Origin: Membranipora membranacea
Lineage: Eukaryota; Bryozoa; Gymnolaemata; Cheilostomatida; Membraniporidae
NCBI GenBank assembly: GCA_914767715.1
Contig: OU612067.1
Span: 25,332,162 to 25,396,161, forward strand
Reading direction: 5' to 3'
Length of the DNA: 64,000 bases
The notes under the pieces are model-generated. The model saw only the letters and a list, made by a program, of their open reading frames with translations, was not told the origin of the DNA and made no database searches. The number at the start of each line of letters is the position of its first letter. Positions within the stretch are counted from its first letter, which is position 1. Of the stretch, positions 36,159 through 47,683 are shown piece by piece. Position numbers and translations under genes: made by a program.

Positions 36159-36814
36159 GTATTTTTAACAAAATTAAAACTTTTTTTTTCAAAGTTAGTA
36201 AGTTCCAGTGTCAGAAATGAGTGGGAACTATTGGGAACTGAGTACCCACAGAGAGATGTAGAGGGGAACTATTAGAACACAAACCCCACAGAATTCTGTG
36301 GAAAAGAACTGTGTGAAATGTCTCTTTTTGACCAGATATCAATCATATCATCTATAAGCAATCATACTATTACAGATCTACACTTCTGCATGAACGTTAT
36401 TCTCCACACGCATAGATTTGCATAATTTGGTATATGGATAGTGCAAAGATCTTTCCGTGCTGCATTGCCTTGGAATGCTGCGGACCCAGAGAGCAAAGTA
36501 GTAGAGCACCCTCAAAGAAAGATTTCCACTTGAACCACTGCTAAGGTCCCATCGTCGCTGGTCACAAAAGCCCAGTAGGTCCCCCACTCCTGTATTTCCC
36601 ACAGCCAAATGCGCCCCACCCCGCCGGTGTCACAAAAAAACACACTTACCTTTGGTAGAGTAAAGAATACTCAGGGCTACAAGCAGTGCTTTGATCGCCA
36701 TCTTGGTGTAAACCCAGGTTTGATCTACTGCCTATACCTCTCAACAGCAAACACATGCACAGTTTTAAACAACCTTGCCAATAGTGAAAGGCTATTGTGT
36801 CAACGCATTCTCAA

Positions 36815-36826
36815 CTTCCCTGTTGC
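36815..36826 (-). promoter_or_regulatory. Conserved upstream box of receptor copy 3
   Basis: GCAACAGGGAAG on the minus strand, about 115 bases before the ATG of copy 3. Its surroundings otherwise differ from those of copies 1 and 2. Confidence 0.4.
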
Positions 36827-37489
36827 ACTAAGTGAATTGCTTCAGCAACACAATGCAACCCTTTTTCTCTTTATACCTCAACTAAAAGCAAACTAGTGGC
36901 AATTGTGATTTTGTTTGGTCCGATGAAGCGAATACCTAAGCAAATAGCTTACTCAAGGCTGAGAATATAGTTCCTTAGTCATAAGACTTGATTCAATGAT
37001 TTGCCATACCATATCTTGGCTTTGTATCGCGTATTAGATAGATGAAATTGACATAAAATGATGGTTGAAAAATAGCAGACACCATTTCGTTTTAGGGTGA
37101 TCATAAATAATGGCGTTGTTCCAAAGTTGAGTTGAAGTTTAAGTAACATAGATTATAGAATATTTTATGTTGCCGTACAACATGAAATCATGCAGAGGCG
37201 AAAATAAGAATCAAAGCAAGCATCAAACTAGAGTCCATATAATATAAGATATTTTGTGTCCGCACTAAGATCTGCAATCCCAAGGTAAAATTAAACGATG
37301 AGTATTTCCTTAGTCTAAAATAGTTTCAAATGCAACAGACAAATAAAATCATTCATTAATATCAACACGATACAGACAACTCAACAAATCCATAGAAATA
37401 AAACAAATGCGTTATATATTTTAATAAAATTGTGGTACTATATAATATCTAAACTCTAAAATGAGGATGGGATGTAATTCTGTGCCTAG

Positions 37490-38748
37490 ACAGTTTATTT
37501 AAAATTATTTCAGACTCTTTGGTGGAGAAAATTAATGGAAATGTTATGACATTACTTTTTCTGGATTTTTGAAAGGCATTTGACTGTGTATCCCATGTTT
37601 TACTACACAATAAGTTGAAGGCTTGCGGGATCGGAGGAAATATGTTAAAACTTCTTGACAACTTTCTGACAGACAGAAGGCAGTTTGTTAAACTCAATAA
37701 TATTGAATCTTGTAGATTGCCTATCACAATAGGGGTTCCTCAAGGTTCAATCCTAGCACCAACTTTGTTTCTCATCTTCATATATGATTTATTAACTTCA
37801 TCAAAATCAGACTCATCATCATATGCATATGCTGATGATACAGTGTTCCTGTCATCTAATAAAAACCTTCAGCAAATAAAGGCAAAGGCAAAGATTTAAG
37901 TGGCATTTTTGATTGGTGCAATCGTAACCGGATGGTTATAAATGTTCAGAAATCTCATTACATGCTACTTAATATCTCAGATCCGCTTTATGACCTGGAA
38001 CTGTACATAGGGCATGAAAAACTAAAGAGACAGAGAACTACAAGACTTCTGGGTTTGGTGTTGAATGACTCGCTTTCATGGCAGAATCATCTAGAGTATG
38101 TATATAAAAAGGTACAACGGAATGTTTACCTACTTCAAAATTTGAGATACTTCTTGGATACAGCAAGTGCCCGCACATTTTACTTCCAGTTTATCTATTG
38201 TCACCTTATATATGGTATCCATATCATTGGCAACTTGTCCTGCAATAATGCCCTCAATAGATTATTTTTGTTGCAAAAACGGGCTTTACGCATTATCGCA
38301 AATGTGCATTACATCCCATATTATCTCATTCCAACCGAATCCATTACACAATCATTACAACTCCTACCTCTTCCTAAGCTTGTTTCTTATTTCACTTCAC
38401 TTTTTGCGCATAAGATAAACAATTTTTTAACACCTCCATATATATATAGAGGATTTAAAAACACTACCAAGTTCAATTTCCGTGATAAACATTTACTTTT
38501 ATATCATACAGACAATCTAAGATACAAAGTTTCTGCTACATACAATTCTTTACCGTTACATTTGAGATCTAAAGAGAAGTTCAGTTCATTCAAAACTTTA
38601 CTTTTCAACCATATATTATCGACTTGACCAACATCATTGATGATATTGTTTCCTTTCTGTTTCTCTTTTTGTGTTTTAAAAAAATATTTTCTGGCACTGA
38701 GTGCAAAACATTTCGAATGAGATGACTTTGGTTGCCAATAAAAGTATA
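37490..38748 (+). mobile_element. 5'-truncated non-LTR retrotransposon (jockey/CR1-like), dead
   Basis: The plus strand encodes the reverse transcriptase core: ..VPQGSILAPTLFLIF and YADDTVFL (37615-37899), then after a frameshift a typical thumb and C-terminal part (37932-38627: LGLVLNDSLSWQNHLEYV, then IYGIHIIG). Upstream, LDF-stop-KAFDCVSH shows a further stop. The insertion splits a sequence that is uninterrupted at about 40975 and 55550 ('ctgtgcatagaaaattac'). There is no endonuclease domain, so it is 5' truncated. Confidence 0.8.
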
Positions 38749-39210
38749 TAGAAAATTACAGTTATTTTATAATCAAATTAGGAAGGAAGAAAACTCCAAA
38801 CACAGTATCACATAATGCATGATACTCAACAGGCCTGTGACTTCGTAGTCGTCAGCACATCTCATTCCTAGGTTGATATATTGTCTAGATAGCATCTACT
38901 TCCCTGTAGCTTAGAGTTCCTGACTCAGTATTAAACGCAATGTAAGCACAACACTGAGTGATGAAGAAAAGGCTTTTGAGACTTTATTTGCTGTTATGAA
39001 AAAGAATAGCTCAGCAAATAACTTTATGAATTAATGTGAAGTGAACCGAACATGTCTGAATAGCTTATGTGATTGAATGTATTGCGCAGCACTGTGATTT
39101 GATGGAGTGAAGCCTCATGAGTAAAAAAGGCTAAAAGGAAGTTACAAATTTCTGCTCATTTCAATCCGTCAACAACCTCTCTAACATATATTACATGACA
39201 TGCCTGTTAA

Positions 39211-39709
39211 AGTGTGTAGGAAAGCTAAAAACAACTTCTGTTCATATCAACGCTTTGCCCTTGCGATGAACAAAAAAAGTAAAATTTTTCCGCACAAAGA
39301 CATTATTGAATGATGTTGCCTAATTTAATGTGCGAAAATCCAGGGTCAAGAAGGGTCTAGAGTACGTTATCTCCCCTGTCACGGATTCACATTTAATGAT
39401 GATCCGCTTACAGTGTAACAGTAAGCCTAGCCCGAGCTTACCTAGGACAGTTACAAGGCTGCTCTACTTACACTGGAAATTATCAAAAAACAGTATTGGA
39501 CAAAGGTAGCGTAGTCAAAGATATTTTAGTGTTAACCTGTAACAGGGGAGATAACATACTCTAGAACCTTCTAGACCCTGGATTTTTGCAATTTTAATAA
39601 GGTTACATCATTCAATAATATCTTTGTGCGAATAAATTTACATTTTTTGTTCATTGCAATGGCAAAGCTTGGATATGAACAGCGGTTGTTTTTTGCTTTC
39701 CTAGACACT
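39211..39709. mobile_element. TTAA-flanked foldback MITE, copy 1
   Basis: The ends AGTGTGTAGGAAAGC and the inverse GCTTTCCTAGACACT sit between TTAA and GTAA. The arms are about 190 bases. The empty site is visible at about 54410. A second copy with perfect TTAA on both sides is at 51651-52150. TTAA target choice suggests a piggyBac-type (or Kolobok-type) source. Confidence 0.7.
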
Positions 39710-40298
39710 GTAACATAAAAAATGTGTCATGGGTGTGTTAAGTCCCAGAGGTCAGCATTTTCATCTACTTCAAAATATGATTCTTTGAGTTGTAGGGTTA
39801 AGAATTTGTATGCCAGAGTAATCTCACTTTCCGCCAGCCAGGAATTTTTTTGAACACGAGACTGTTCAGCTATTTGGTCTCTGTTTGTCTTCCTGGCCGC
39901 CCCAGTTTATTTCTTTCATGACAATGACTTTTAAAATAACTCATTATACAACTGCCTAAACCACAAAAATTTCGAATGTCCTGATAAGTTTGGATTTATG
40001 TTCTCTGCCACCACTTTCTGGCTGTCGATTTTTTAAATAGCTGGGCTGCTGTTAGTTATCCACTGTCACACTCTGCACAGGAATGCAGGACTTGCCTTGT
40101 ACACAAACTCATTGTTGTTCGATGCTTATTAGGCTATGCATTTGTTCGATCAGGGAGATCAGTCCTAAACGCCATGTTTCAATTATCATGTCCCACACTT
40201 AACATTTGTCTTCTCCGGTAGCTAAGATAAAATGTTACAGTAGTATAGTACAGGAGAGTCAAATACAGCATAAACCTTGAACAATAAGGTAGAGTAGG

Positions 40299-40422
40299 TA
40301 GACCAAGTTTGGTCCATTTGCCTGCATTCCGAGTTGCTCCCGATCCACTGGTCACGCCGCGGCGTGACCAGTGGAGGGGGGTTACTCCAAAGCGTAGGTA
40401 AATGGATCAAACTTGATCTAGA
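40299..40422. mobile_element. Palindromic MITE with perfect 18-base core palindrome
   Basis: The ends tagaccaagtttggtccat / ..atggatcaaacttgatcta are inverted repeats. The centre is gtcacgccgcggcgtgac. It belongs to the same terminal family as 10504-10625. Confidence 0.6.
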
Positions 40423-41174
40423 GAGTAGGATGTATTCTAACAAGTTACCAATGAAGACCTGTCCGGCCTTGGAAATAAAAATTCATAGAAGAGACCTTGT
40501 TGAACATCAATCACAAATACCAACACCGGTTACCTCTCATTAATTACTAAGGTGTTGTCAAATATCGATATACACAAAGAGTTGATGGGAGTTGAGTTTT
40601 AGTTATTAGTTTATTGTAGTTTATTTGCAAACTAGAATTTTTAATTTTTTCCGTTGCCGTACAACTTCAAATCAGAGGCAAAGATAAGAATCAAAGCAAG
40701 AGTCAAACTAGTTTCCTGTATAATATAAGATATAATGTGTCATCACTAAGATCTACAATCCAAAGGTAAAATTAAACAGTGAGTATTTCCTTAGTCTAAA
40801 ACAGCTTCAAATGCAACAGACAAATAAAATCATTCATTAATATCAACACGATACAGACAACTCAACAAATCCAGAGAAATAAAACAAATGCATTATATAT
40901 TTTAATAAAATTGGTATTTTATAATATCTTATCTCTAAAATGAGGATGGGATGTAATTCTGTGCATAGAAAATTACTGTTATTTTATAATCAAATTAGGA
41001 AGGAAGAAAATTCCAAACACAATATCACATAATGCATGATACTCAACAGGCCCCATTGACTTCGCAGTCATCAGCGCATCACATTCCAAGGTCAATATAA
41101 AAAATAATAGAATATCAAAAGATTGTCAAAAATGTATCAAGAACTCCCGGAAATAACTAATGGTCTACTAATGT

Positions 41175-41722
41175 CTACTTCTTCAGACTTTTCAGAGCTT
41201 TCAGTGGATTCAGAAGTTTCTTTCTGATGGCATCAGTTCCTCTCTGTGCTGTTTTATTACCGATCTGGTCGAGGGATAGCTCCCGAGGATTATCAGTTAG
41301 TGTTGCTTTCACAAACCCTGAAGAAAAAAACAACACTTAATCTCAATAAATGTTTAAGACTTCTCTATCTCTCTCACACCAAAATACGCAGTATTCTGAT
41401 GACAAGTACAAACTTAAAGCTAGATACACAGCTATGTCAATCAAGTATTTCACATTTAAAGAGGTTGTTGGAGCTGATTAGAGCCAAGTTCAACAAGGTT
41501 CAATGAGCGGACAACTTCAAAAAAGCATCTATCAATAATTACCTCTCTCGATGGCCTGTTCAGCTGGTATTTTCTCCCATGTTATATTATGTATATACTC
41601 TCCTGTACTCTTGTCTATAATACCAGCAGCGACAGCCTCATGGAATAACAGCTTCTTCCTGTTTCTCTGATCGATGACAGCGTGTACTGAGTATGTCTTC
41701 AGTACTTCCTCCTGTACTGTGC
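41175..41722 (-). pseudogene. Duplicated last two exons of the plakin-repeat gene
   Basis: Exons 41543-41722 and 41175-41317 are intact copies of the final two exons at 56118-56297 and 55750-55892, with splice sites and stop preserved. The encoded peptides are identical or nearly so (GTVQEEVLKTYSVHAVIDQR.. and ..KSLKK). The upstream exons are missing, so no complete gene exists here. It lies between receptor copies 3 and 4 because the plakin end was duplicated together with receptor DNA. Confidence 0.75.
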
Positions 41723-42122
41723 CTATAGCATAAAACAATACAGCTATCTAATATTGAGTCATCACGGAGCGGCTAGGGATTACAACAGAATTTATCTACC
41801 CCCATCTCAGCGTCCCCACTTTTGTTCTACAATAGTTGGCACTGAGATAAGGCTAAACTTATCCACTGAAACTATTAACATCACGATCATAATGGCGTGC
41901 AAATTGCTGATCCGGAGCTGATCTCAGCTTTTCAGAACGGAGTGCAAACATTTTTTATTGGATGCAGACATGCGAACTAGTTTTCATCCAATCAGACTTC
42001 TGACAATGGCGGAATTTGAGCATGTTCATCTTTAATAACGGGAGTGCATAGCTATGACATTACAGCAAGGCTATGTTTCTTCTGCATGTTGAAATATTGA
42101 CTGAAATGAGCAACTATATTAT

Positions 42123-45100
42123 ATTATATAGATATTCTGCTGTCTTGTGTTGCCTCATCACTGTCTTGCTTGATCCGCCGAACCTGATGGAGTGGAGCCA
42201 GGGACCACTGTAACAGATGATGTAAAAAAAATGATCATTGACCAAAATGTTTCACAATATGTGTTGATTGCCAGGGTTGACAAGCATTGCACTGTCTCAT
42301 CAGTTTGTCTGTCTGTTAAATCTGATGACTCAGAGCCAATCAAAGAAACATTTCTCGCTGCAGTCGCTTAAACAATTAAAATCTTTATTGTTCAGTTACT
42401 TGACTCTGGTGAAGAGTTTTCGGAAAGTTTTGAAGGTTGAATTGTTGGGTGGTAAAATTATTTCATTCTGTTGACGCACAAACCAATTTCTTTTTCGCAT
42501 CACATAATTTTTTGATCATACTATCATCTATTTACTCCAGTTTTATTAATGTAATATAATCTAACTAAACCTTTTACAGCGGTATAATGGACAATTATAA
42601 AATCCAATGATTTCAGAAATAAAGCATCCAATGGGCAATAATAGCAATCCAGTAGTGACCATGGTCATGTATTTCAGGTCCTTATAAATTTGATTGTTTT
42701 CTATTTTAGTTTATTTTTTGAGTATGTTGATAGTTATATTTAACATTGATATAGTTGTGGCATGGCCTGAATGCATTGTCATATCTTATCTGTGTAAATT
42801 TTGCTTTTTAATATTTATCAAGTCAGACCATATGCCCGCTCCTGCAGACTACAATGACCTACTAGACTTACGTGATTCTAAAATCGTTGTTGGTAATGTA
42901 GATGATGTTGTAGAGCTGCAGGTTGGTACAGGAGATTCCAAGGTTCCATTCAAACAGCGGCGGTGTAAGCTGGTCCCATCGGTGCAGGTTATAATGAAGT
43001 TGAAGTCATGTGGGTCTCCAAGACGAGAGATCAGAGCCATGTTAGGAATGTCTGCACAACCTATAACTGAAACGGAAAAAACATTCTGTAGCTCACATGC
43101 TTCTTGTAGTAATCACTGATATGTGTTTGATTTAGTTATGCTTACCTGTGAAACTTATTAGAAATCCTGGGAAGATTTGGAGACCTGATCGAGCGGTGAA
43201 ATTGAATTTCAGAGTGTTTTTATTTGAGATATGATAAAAGTATTCTCATTAGGATTTGTCTTCCTCCAGCACATCCGTACAGCTCAGTGTGCCCATTATC
43301 TATAGAAAACTGATCGAGTCTGTTATCGTTTCTTCTATATCAGTAGTTTCACAATCACGTAAAGTCAGACTGCCAATCATAAACCTGATGTATTTGATGT
43401 CTAGTTTAGTACTTGCAGGTGGTATATTCATTGTCAATATGTTAGAGGTCGGTCTGGGATAAAGGTTAGAAGAGGATGCTCCAAAGTTGAAACCATCATG
43501 GCTGGCTATTAAACCTGATGCTGTTGTAGTAGGCATGGAAATTGAAAAAAAAAAAGTATGTTATTTTCACCATGAGCAACACAGTTCTTGCTATTCCTAC
43601 ATACAAAGTACATGCGCAAATCATGGCCGTAAGTGGTGAGTGTCATTTTCAGACTTTTTCCAAATGGTAGCGATTGCTTACATTTTCCTTAGCCAAAGCT
43701 ACCAGGCTGCTCTTCTAGGCAATTTAATTAAATTGATTTTAATAATTTAAGTTTAAACTCCAATATACAGTACGCCATCTGCCGGCAGGTACATCACTGT
43801 TGAAGTGAACATCACCACAGCTGAGCTTAGCCGATATGTGTGATTTTGAGCTGCTGTGTATCAGAAATGGCCAATCAGCACAACCACCCCACGACAACGG
43901 AATGCTAGCCTGATACACTAGGTTTAACCAAAATGTGTTTGGTAGGGAACTTATCACAACTTTTGTCTCTTCCTGTGCATTGTTTAAACTTCCAGGATAG
44001 TTTGGACTGAGAACCAATCTTGAAGAGTTAGTTTGAGTGTATTCAATATTCAGAGTGCCCTCTTCTTTCATTACCAAGACACCTACAAACATAGCATAAC
44101 ATCACTGAGTTAAGTGAGGATTCTAACACCAAGGACTCTTCTTGTTTGATATGCTAGAGCAGTCAACCACCTGGCTTGCTACCAACAATGAACTAGTTCA
44201 TTGCTACCAACCACAAAAGGCCTGTGCATATGTGAATATTAAACAAGAGAATAACTTACTAAAAATTCATATTTCTCAGCGGTAACTGTAAATTGCTGAA
44301 CAGGCTGCACGGACTGAACAGCTGAACAGAATTTCTCAGACTAAAATTATTATTTGTAATCATTTCTCTGGCTGACTATTACTTCTCAAACACATTCCTC
44401 CTAACCAAATGATTTGATGAGTCACTAAGTTCCTGTTGGCACCTAATATAACCAATTTAGGGCAAGCAAATGAGGCAATCAATGTGCCAATTATGACAAA
44501 ATCTGATGGTGTTCTGGAAATTGGATACCAGAAACATTATCCGGCTCAACCTTCCATCTAGCCAGTCTTAACAAGCTTTGTTTATAGGGGGGGGGGGGGC
44601 TACTTTCCATCCAACCAAGGTGAATGCAAACTTAAAATAAAATGATTTAATGAGAAGAATAAAAAGAATTGTCCATGCTCAAGCAAAATTAGACAATCAT
44701 GTAAAGAATCAAACGAATAGTAGTCTGAGAAATTCTGTTCAGCTGTTCAGTCTGTTCAGCCTGTTCAGCAATTTACAGTTAGCCATTTCTCAGAGATATG
44801 TCTGGATCACCTTAGAAATACATTAATAATGCCAGGAGACTGGGTGGAAGCCTAATCATGACAACACCCATCATATCAGCATTGATTTTATCAAAACATT
44901 TATGATTCTGAATATAAATCAATAGCTGTTAATATCAATCTACAATCATTATTTATGGTAAAGTACCTTCACAATCCCCCCTTCCCCAATGCAATATTTA
45001 ACAAACCTGGAAAGATTAGAACTTGAAGTTTTGCATCCTGTCTGAGCACTTATGACAAGATATTGTTAATTATTCAAACTCGACTTGACTTATGGCCGGT

Positions 45101-45206
45101 ACTTAGTCAAGAAGCTTTATTTAGAATACAAAAAAAAATCAAAGTAGGAATGCCTACCAGTGACTGGATAGAGAAAAGCCACAGCTACCAGAAACAACAT
45201 TACCAT
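42123..45206 (-). pseudogene. CUB-CUB-Sushi receptor, copy 4 (wrecked)
   Basis: The leader exon 45158-45206 (MVMLFLVAVAFLYPVTG) is intact. The first CUB exon starts at 44082 (MKEEGTLNIEYTQTNSS) but homology stops near 43770. The second CUB exon (43146-43536) has lost its acceptor, and frameshifts after ..DIEETI. The Sushi exon 42872-43066 (GCADIPNMALISRLGDPHDF) is open with good splice sites. The membrane exon (42123-42207) keeps its acceptor and VVPGSTPSGS, then hits a stop and ends before the helix. No tail exons exist. It is closest to copy 5. Confidence 0.75.
44280..44784. mobile_element. Foldback MITE with 9-bp target duplication
   Basis: The ends CGGTAACTGTAAATTGCTG and the inverse CAGCAATTTACAGTTAGCC are flanked by ATTTCTCAG on both sides (44271-44279 and 44785-44793). 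The inverted arms reach about 65 bases and carry short ctgttcag repeats. It has Mutator-like target size and lies in intron 1 of copy 4. Confidence 0.7.
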
Positions 45207-45752
45207 TTATAACTTTCTAGATCCAGCCATCAATTCTATAATTTGTAATAGTTCAAGTTCAGAGAGTTCAACCAGCACAGCCGACTAACAGAGGGAAGCT
45301 ATGTAATTCTAATGTCAGCCAAATTTAATGTAGCTACCAGGTATTACTTTGGAGTTGCCCAGTCTCACATAAAGAGAAGGCAACTCTTACTGTACATACA
45401 GATGGTTATTATTATTTAGGTATCATGATTTGGTCCATGATAAATAACAATAAATTCATATTAATTGGAAGATTGTAACATTGCAAATAAGATACTTGAG
45501 TACATATTCTCACAGAAAACTCACATCATACCTAACTACCTGCTACATTATTAGATCACATTTATCACATCATATCATGGATCCCTGAACGTTAAAGCAA
45601 GATCAAACATTAGGATGCGGATTCGGGAAGTGGATTCTACTGCTACTTAGGCTGTGAATCATACAGCATTGATATTAGCTAGCTAAGTGGATACTGCTTG
45701 TAGAGTCTCCCCAAAGGACTTTGTACCCTGTAGATTGCTTTGTAGGTTACCA

Positions 45753-46035
45753 GGGGGGTCTTTCAATTAGAAACAGCCAAATTTGCAATATGATCGCTCG
45801 CTCACTGAGTGAGCGATCATATTGCAATTTTGGCTGTTTCTAATTGATACCTGCTGGGGCTCTCGCTTTCAGATCGCTCAGTCATTTGATAGAACTATAT
45901 ACATTCTGGCAATTTGGGAGCGATTTTATCTAATTGAAAGACCAAGTGAGTGATAATTTTGAGCGATGTGATTGTGATAACTCGCTTTAGTAAAGCATCC
46001 CTCTTTCTAATTGACAGACCCCCCCCCCCCCCCCG
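45753..46035. mobile_element. Foldback MITE ending in a C/G run
   Basis: It runs from ggggtctttcaattagaaac to tttctaattgacagacccc, with a perfect internal palindrome around gctcactgagtgagc (about 45770-45850). The C run at 46019-46034 follows the right end. Confidence 0.5.
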
Positions 46036-46404
46036 ATCGTCTAGGGAAACAGATATTTGTAGGCATGACCTGAGGTGAGCCTAGTTTACAGTTTGTATCA
46101 AGTCAAATTGTATTAGTTATTATACTAGAATTACCCCTATGGTTTCAGTAACACCACCACCACCTCATAATACTGAGGGCCTCATTATCTTTGTGCACGG
46201 ATATACTACTTGGTCACAACGCTGTTCGTTTTGTGGACAGCCAACAGTAGGAGGTATGTTGAGCTAAAAACATGTTCGTTGAATAGCCATCCGCCACACA
46301 TCTCTGTAAAAACGCCACCCGCTTATGACAAATACCCATCTGGCAGTGCTAGCTGGTCATCCATTTCCCCTTGTATCAATCTCAAAGTGTGACTGTCACA
46401 GTAC

Positions 46405-46712
46405 CATCCGGATGCCCATCAGACCACCACCGGATTTCCGCGTGGCATCCGGTGGTTGCCAACTAGGCATCTGGCTGGCACTCAGACATCCGGATGGGTT
46501 TCTTGACCTGATGATGGGTGTTTAAAATCCATTCTCCTCTGTTACCAACTATTCCACCTTCGTTAAATTTGTGTCCGGATGAATTTTGTGCAACCGGATG
46601 CCTGTTTGGTATCCAGCGATTGTCCGAGTGCCAACCGAATGCCTATCAGCAACCACCAGATGCCACGCGGAAATCCGGCGATGGTTTGATAGGCATCTGG
46701 ATGGGGTTTTAG
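46405..46712. mobile_element. Foldback MITE, CATCCGGATG family
   Basis: Bases 46405-46500 pair with 46595-46712 in inverse (ggatgcccatcagaccacc vs ..tggtttgataggcatc). Shared inner words are cggatttccgcgtggcatc and gccacgcggaaatccgg. No target duplication was identified. Confidence 0.5.
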
Positions 46713-47676
46713 CGCAGCATGGTATATGATGCCAAACAGAAGAAGGGTTCAAATTCCCTTACTATTAGGGGTCGTCTAATGTCTATTTACCCCCTCAACA
46801 ACTTCACAACAGGGAGTTAGGGACACATGTCCCAAACTCAGCACAAGGACAGACCTGATTATTTAGAAACCAAACGAATTTACATTTGTAATAGAAAATC
46901 TGAGTCAATGTCAACTCCTATATTGATAACCAGCGATTTCAGTTTATTATCATTAGCATATATCAGATCCAGTCAAACATACAATAAGTGTTATGAGGGA
47001 ATGCTCACGATCTTGAATAAGTTGCTTGTGCAGTAGTTTTAACATAATGAATTTATCACAATGAAGTGTATGGTTCTTCATGTCTCAGTCTTATTGCAGA
47101 GTCAGCTCTTTTACCCTGTAGCAATTCAATTTGTGTTTCAAATTGTGAAACCAATATATCTAATTCTGAGGGCTGTGATTGAAATGTTTATTCAAGAGTT
47201 AATTTTACCATGCCGTACTCATACACCTGGTAACATGATATTGATATGATTAGTGACTTTGAGGTATTTTGCTCAGGCCACATATTCATTTGATGCCCTA
47301 TCTATGGTTTTAATTACCTCTACCCCACATCGCACTTGGGGACACCTTAAATTAGATTCAAAAATTTAAATACATATTTCCTTTCATTTGGCTGCATTTA
47401 GAGTCAACAAAAGGATAACACTGTTTTCTGCATAATACACAGAAACTATTGAAAATAATATAGAACAATTGTAAGGAAACAGTTTAACGCATTGAGAATA
47501 ACATCTTATTAGATATTTATATTATTGATTGAGGATAAATTTAGAAATGACAATGTTAATCAGATATTCATCTGAAGAATTCAGGCTCTTAGGAGAATTA
47601 CAGATTAGTTTAGGGGTTATACATAGACTCATATTGGATATGGCACTTAGCAAAAGTGTAGCAATAAATGTTATAT
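46713..47676. other. Spacer between receptor copies 4 and 5, nothing recognised
   Basis: Short frames on the plus strand here show no known motif, and no splice-linked exon pair was found. It is probably the decayed downstream flank of copy 5. Confidence 0.3.
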
Positions 47677-47682
47677 TTTATT
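47677..47682 (-). terminator. Poly(A) signal of receptor copy 5
   Basis: AATAAA on the minus strand overlaps the bases right after the TGA of copy 5, giving a very short 3' UTR if used. Confidence 0.35.
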
Positions 47683-47683
47683 T

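Larger units (their letters stand above)
31766..36701 (-). pseudogene. CUB-CUB-Sushi transmembrane receptor, copy 3 (one-base frameshift)
   Basis: Eight exons: 36650-36701, 35225-35639, 34364-34801, 33423-33638, 32877-33057, 32610-32707, 32249-32438 and 31766-31907. The spliced length is 1732, one base too many. The break is in the CUB exon near 35498-35504 (run of A on the minus strand): the frame reads ..THIQIK and homology resumes one base later as YSLPRNFWLNL. The leader is MAIKALLVALSILYSTKG. The first CUB is strongly diverged from copies 1 and 2; the second CUB, Sushi, helix and tail are close. The tail has NEYEGV, VYDSP, LYSNR, LYSDI and LYGTG. All splice sites are good, so it is a recent break, an allele or a sequencing error in a homopolymer. 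Confidence 0.75.
37140..42100. repeat. Duplicated intergenic block from the plakin gene side
   Basis: Bases 38880-42100 follow 54085-56640 (plakin 3' exons and downstream flank), and 37140-38880 (minus the LINE) repeats part of the same sequence again. The flank is thus present three times: about 37.2, 40.7 and 55.25 kb. Apart from the plakin exon copies no gene is visible. Confidence 0.6.
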
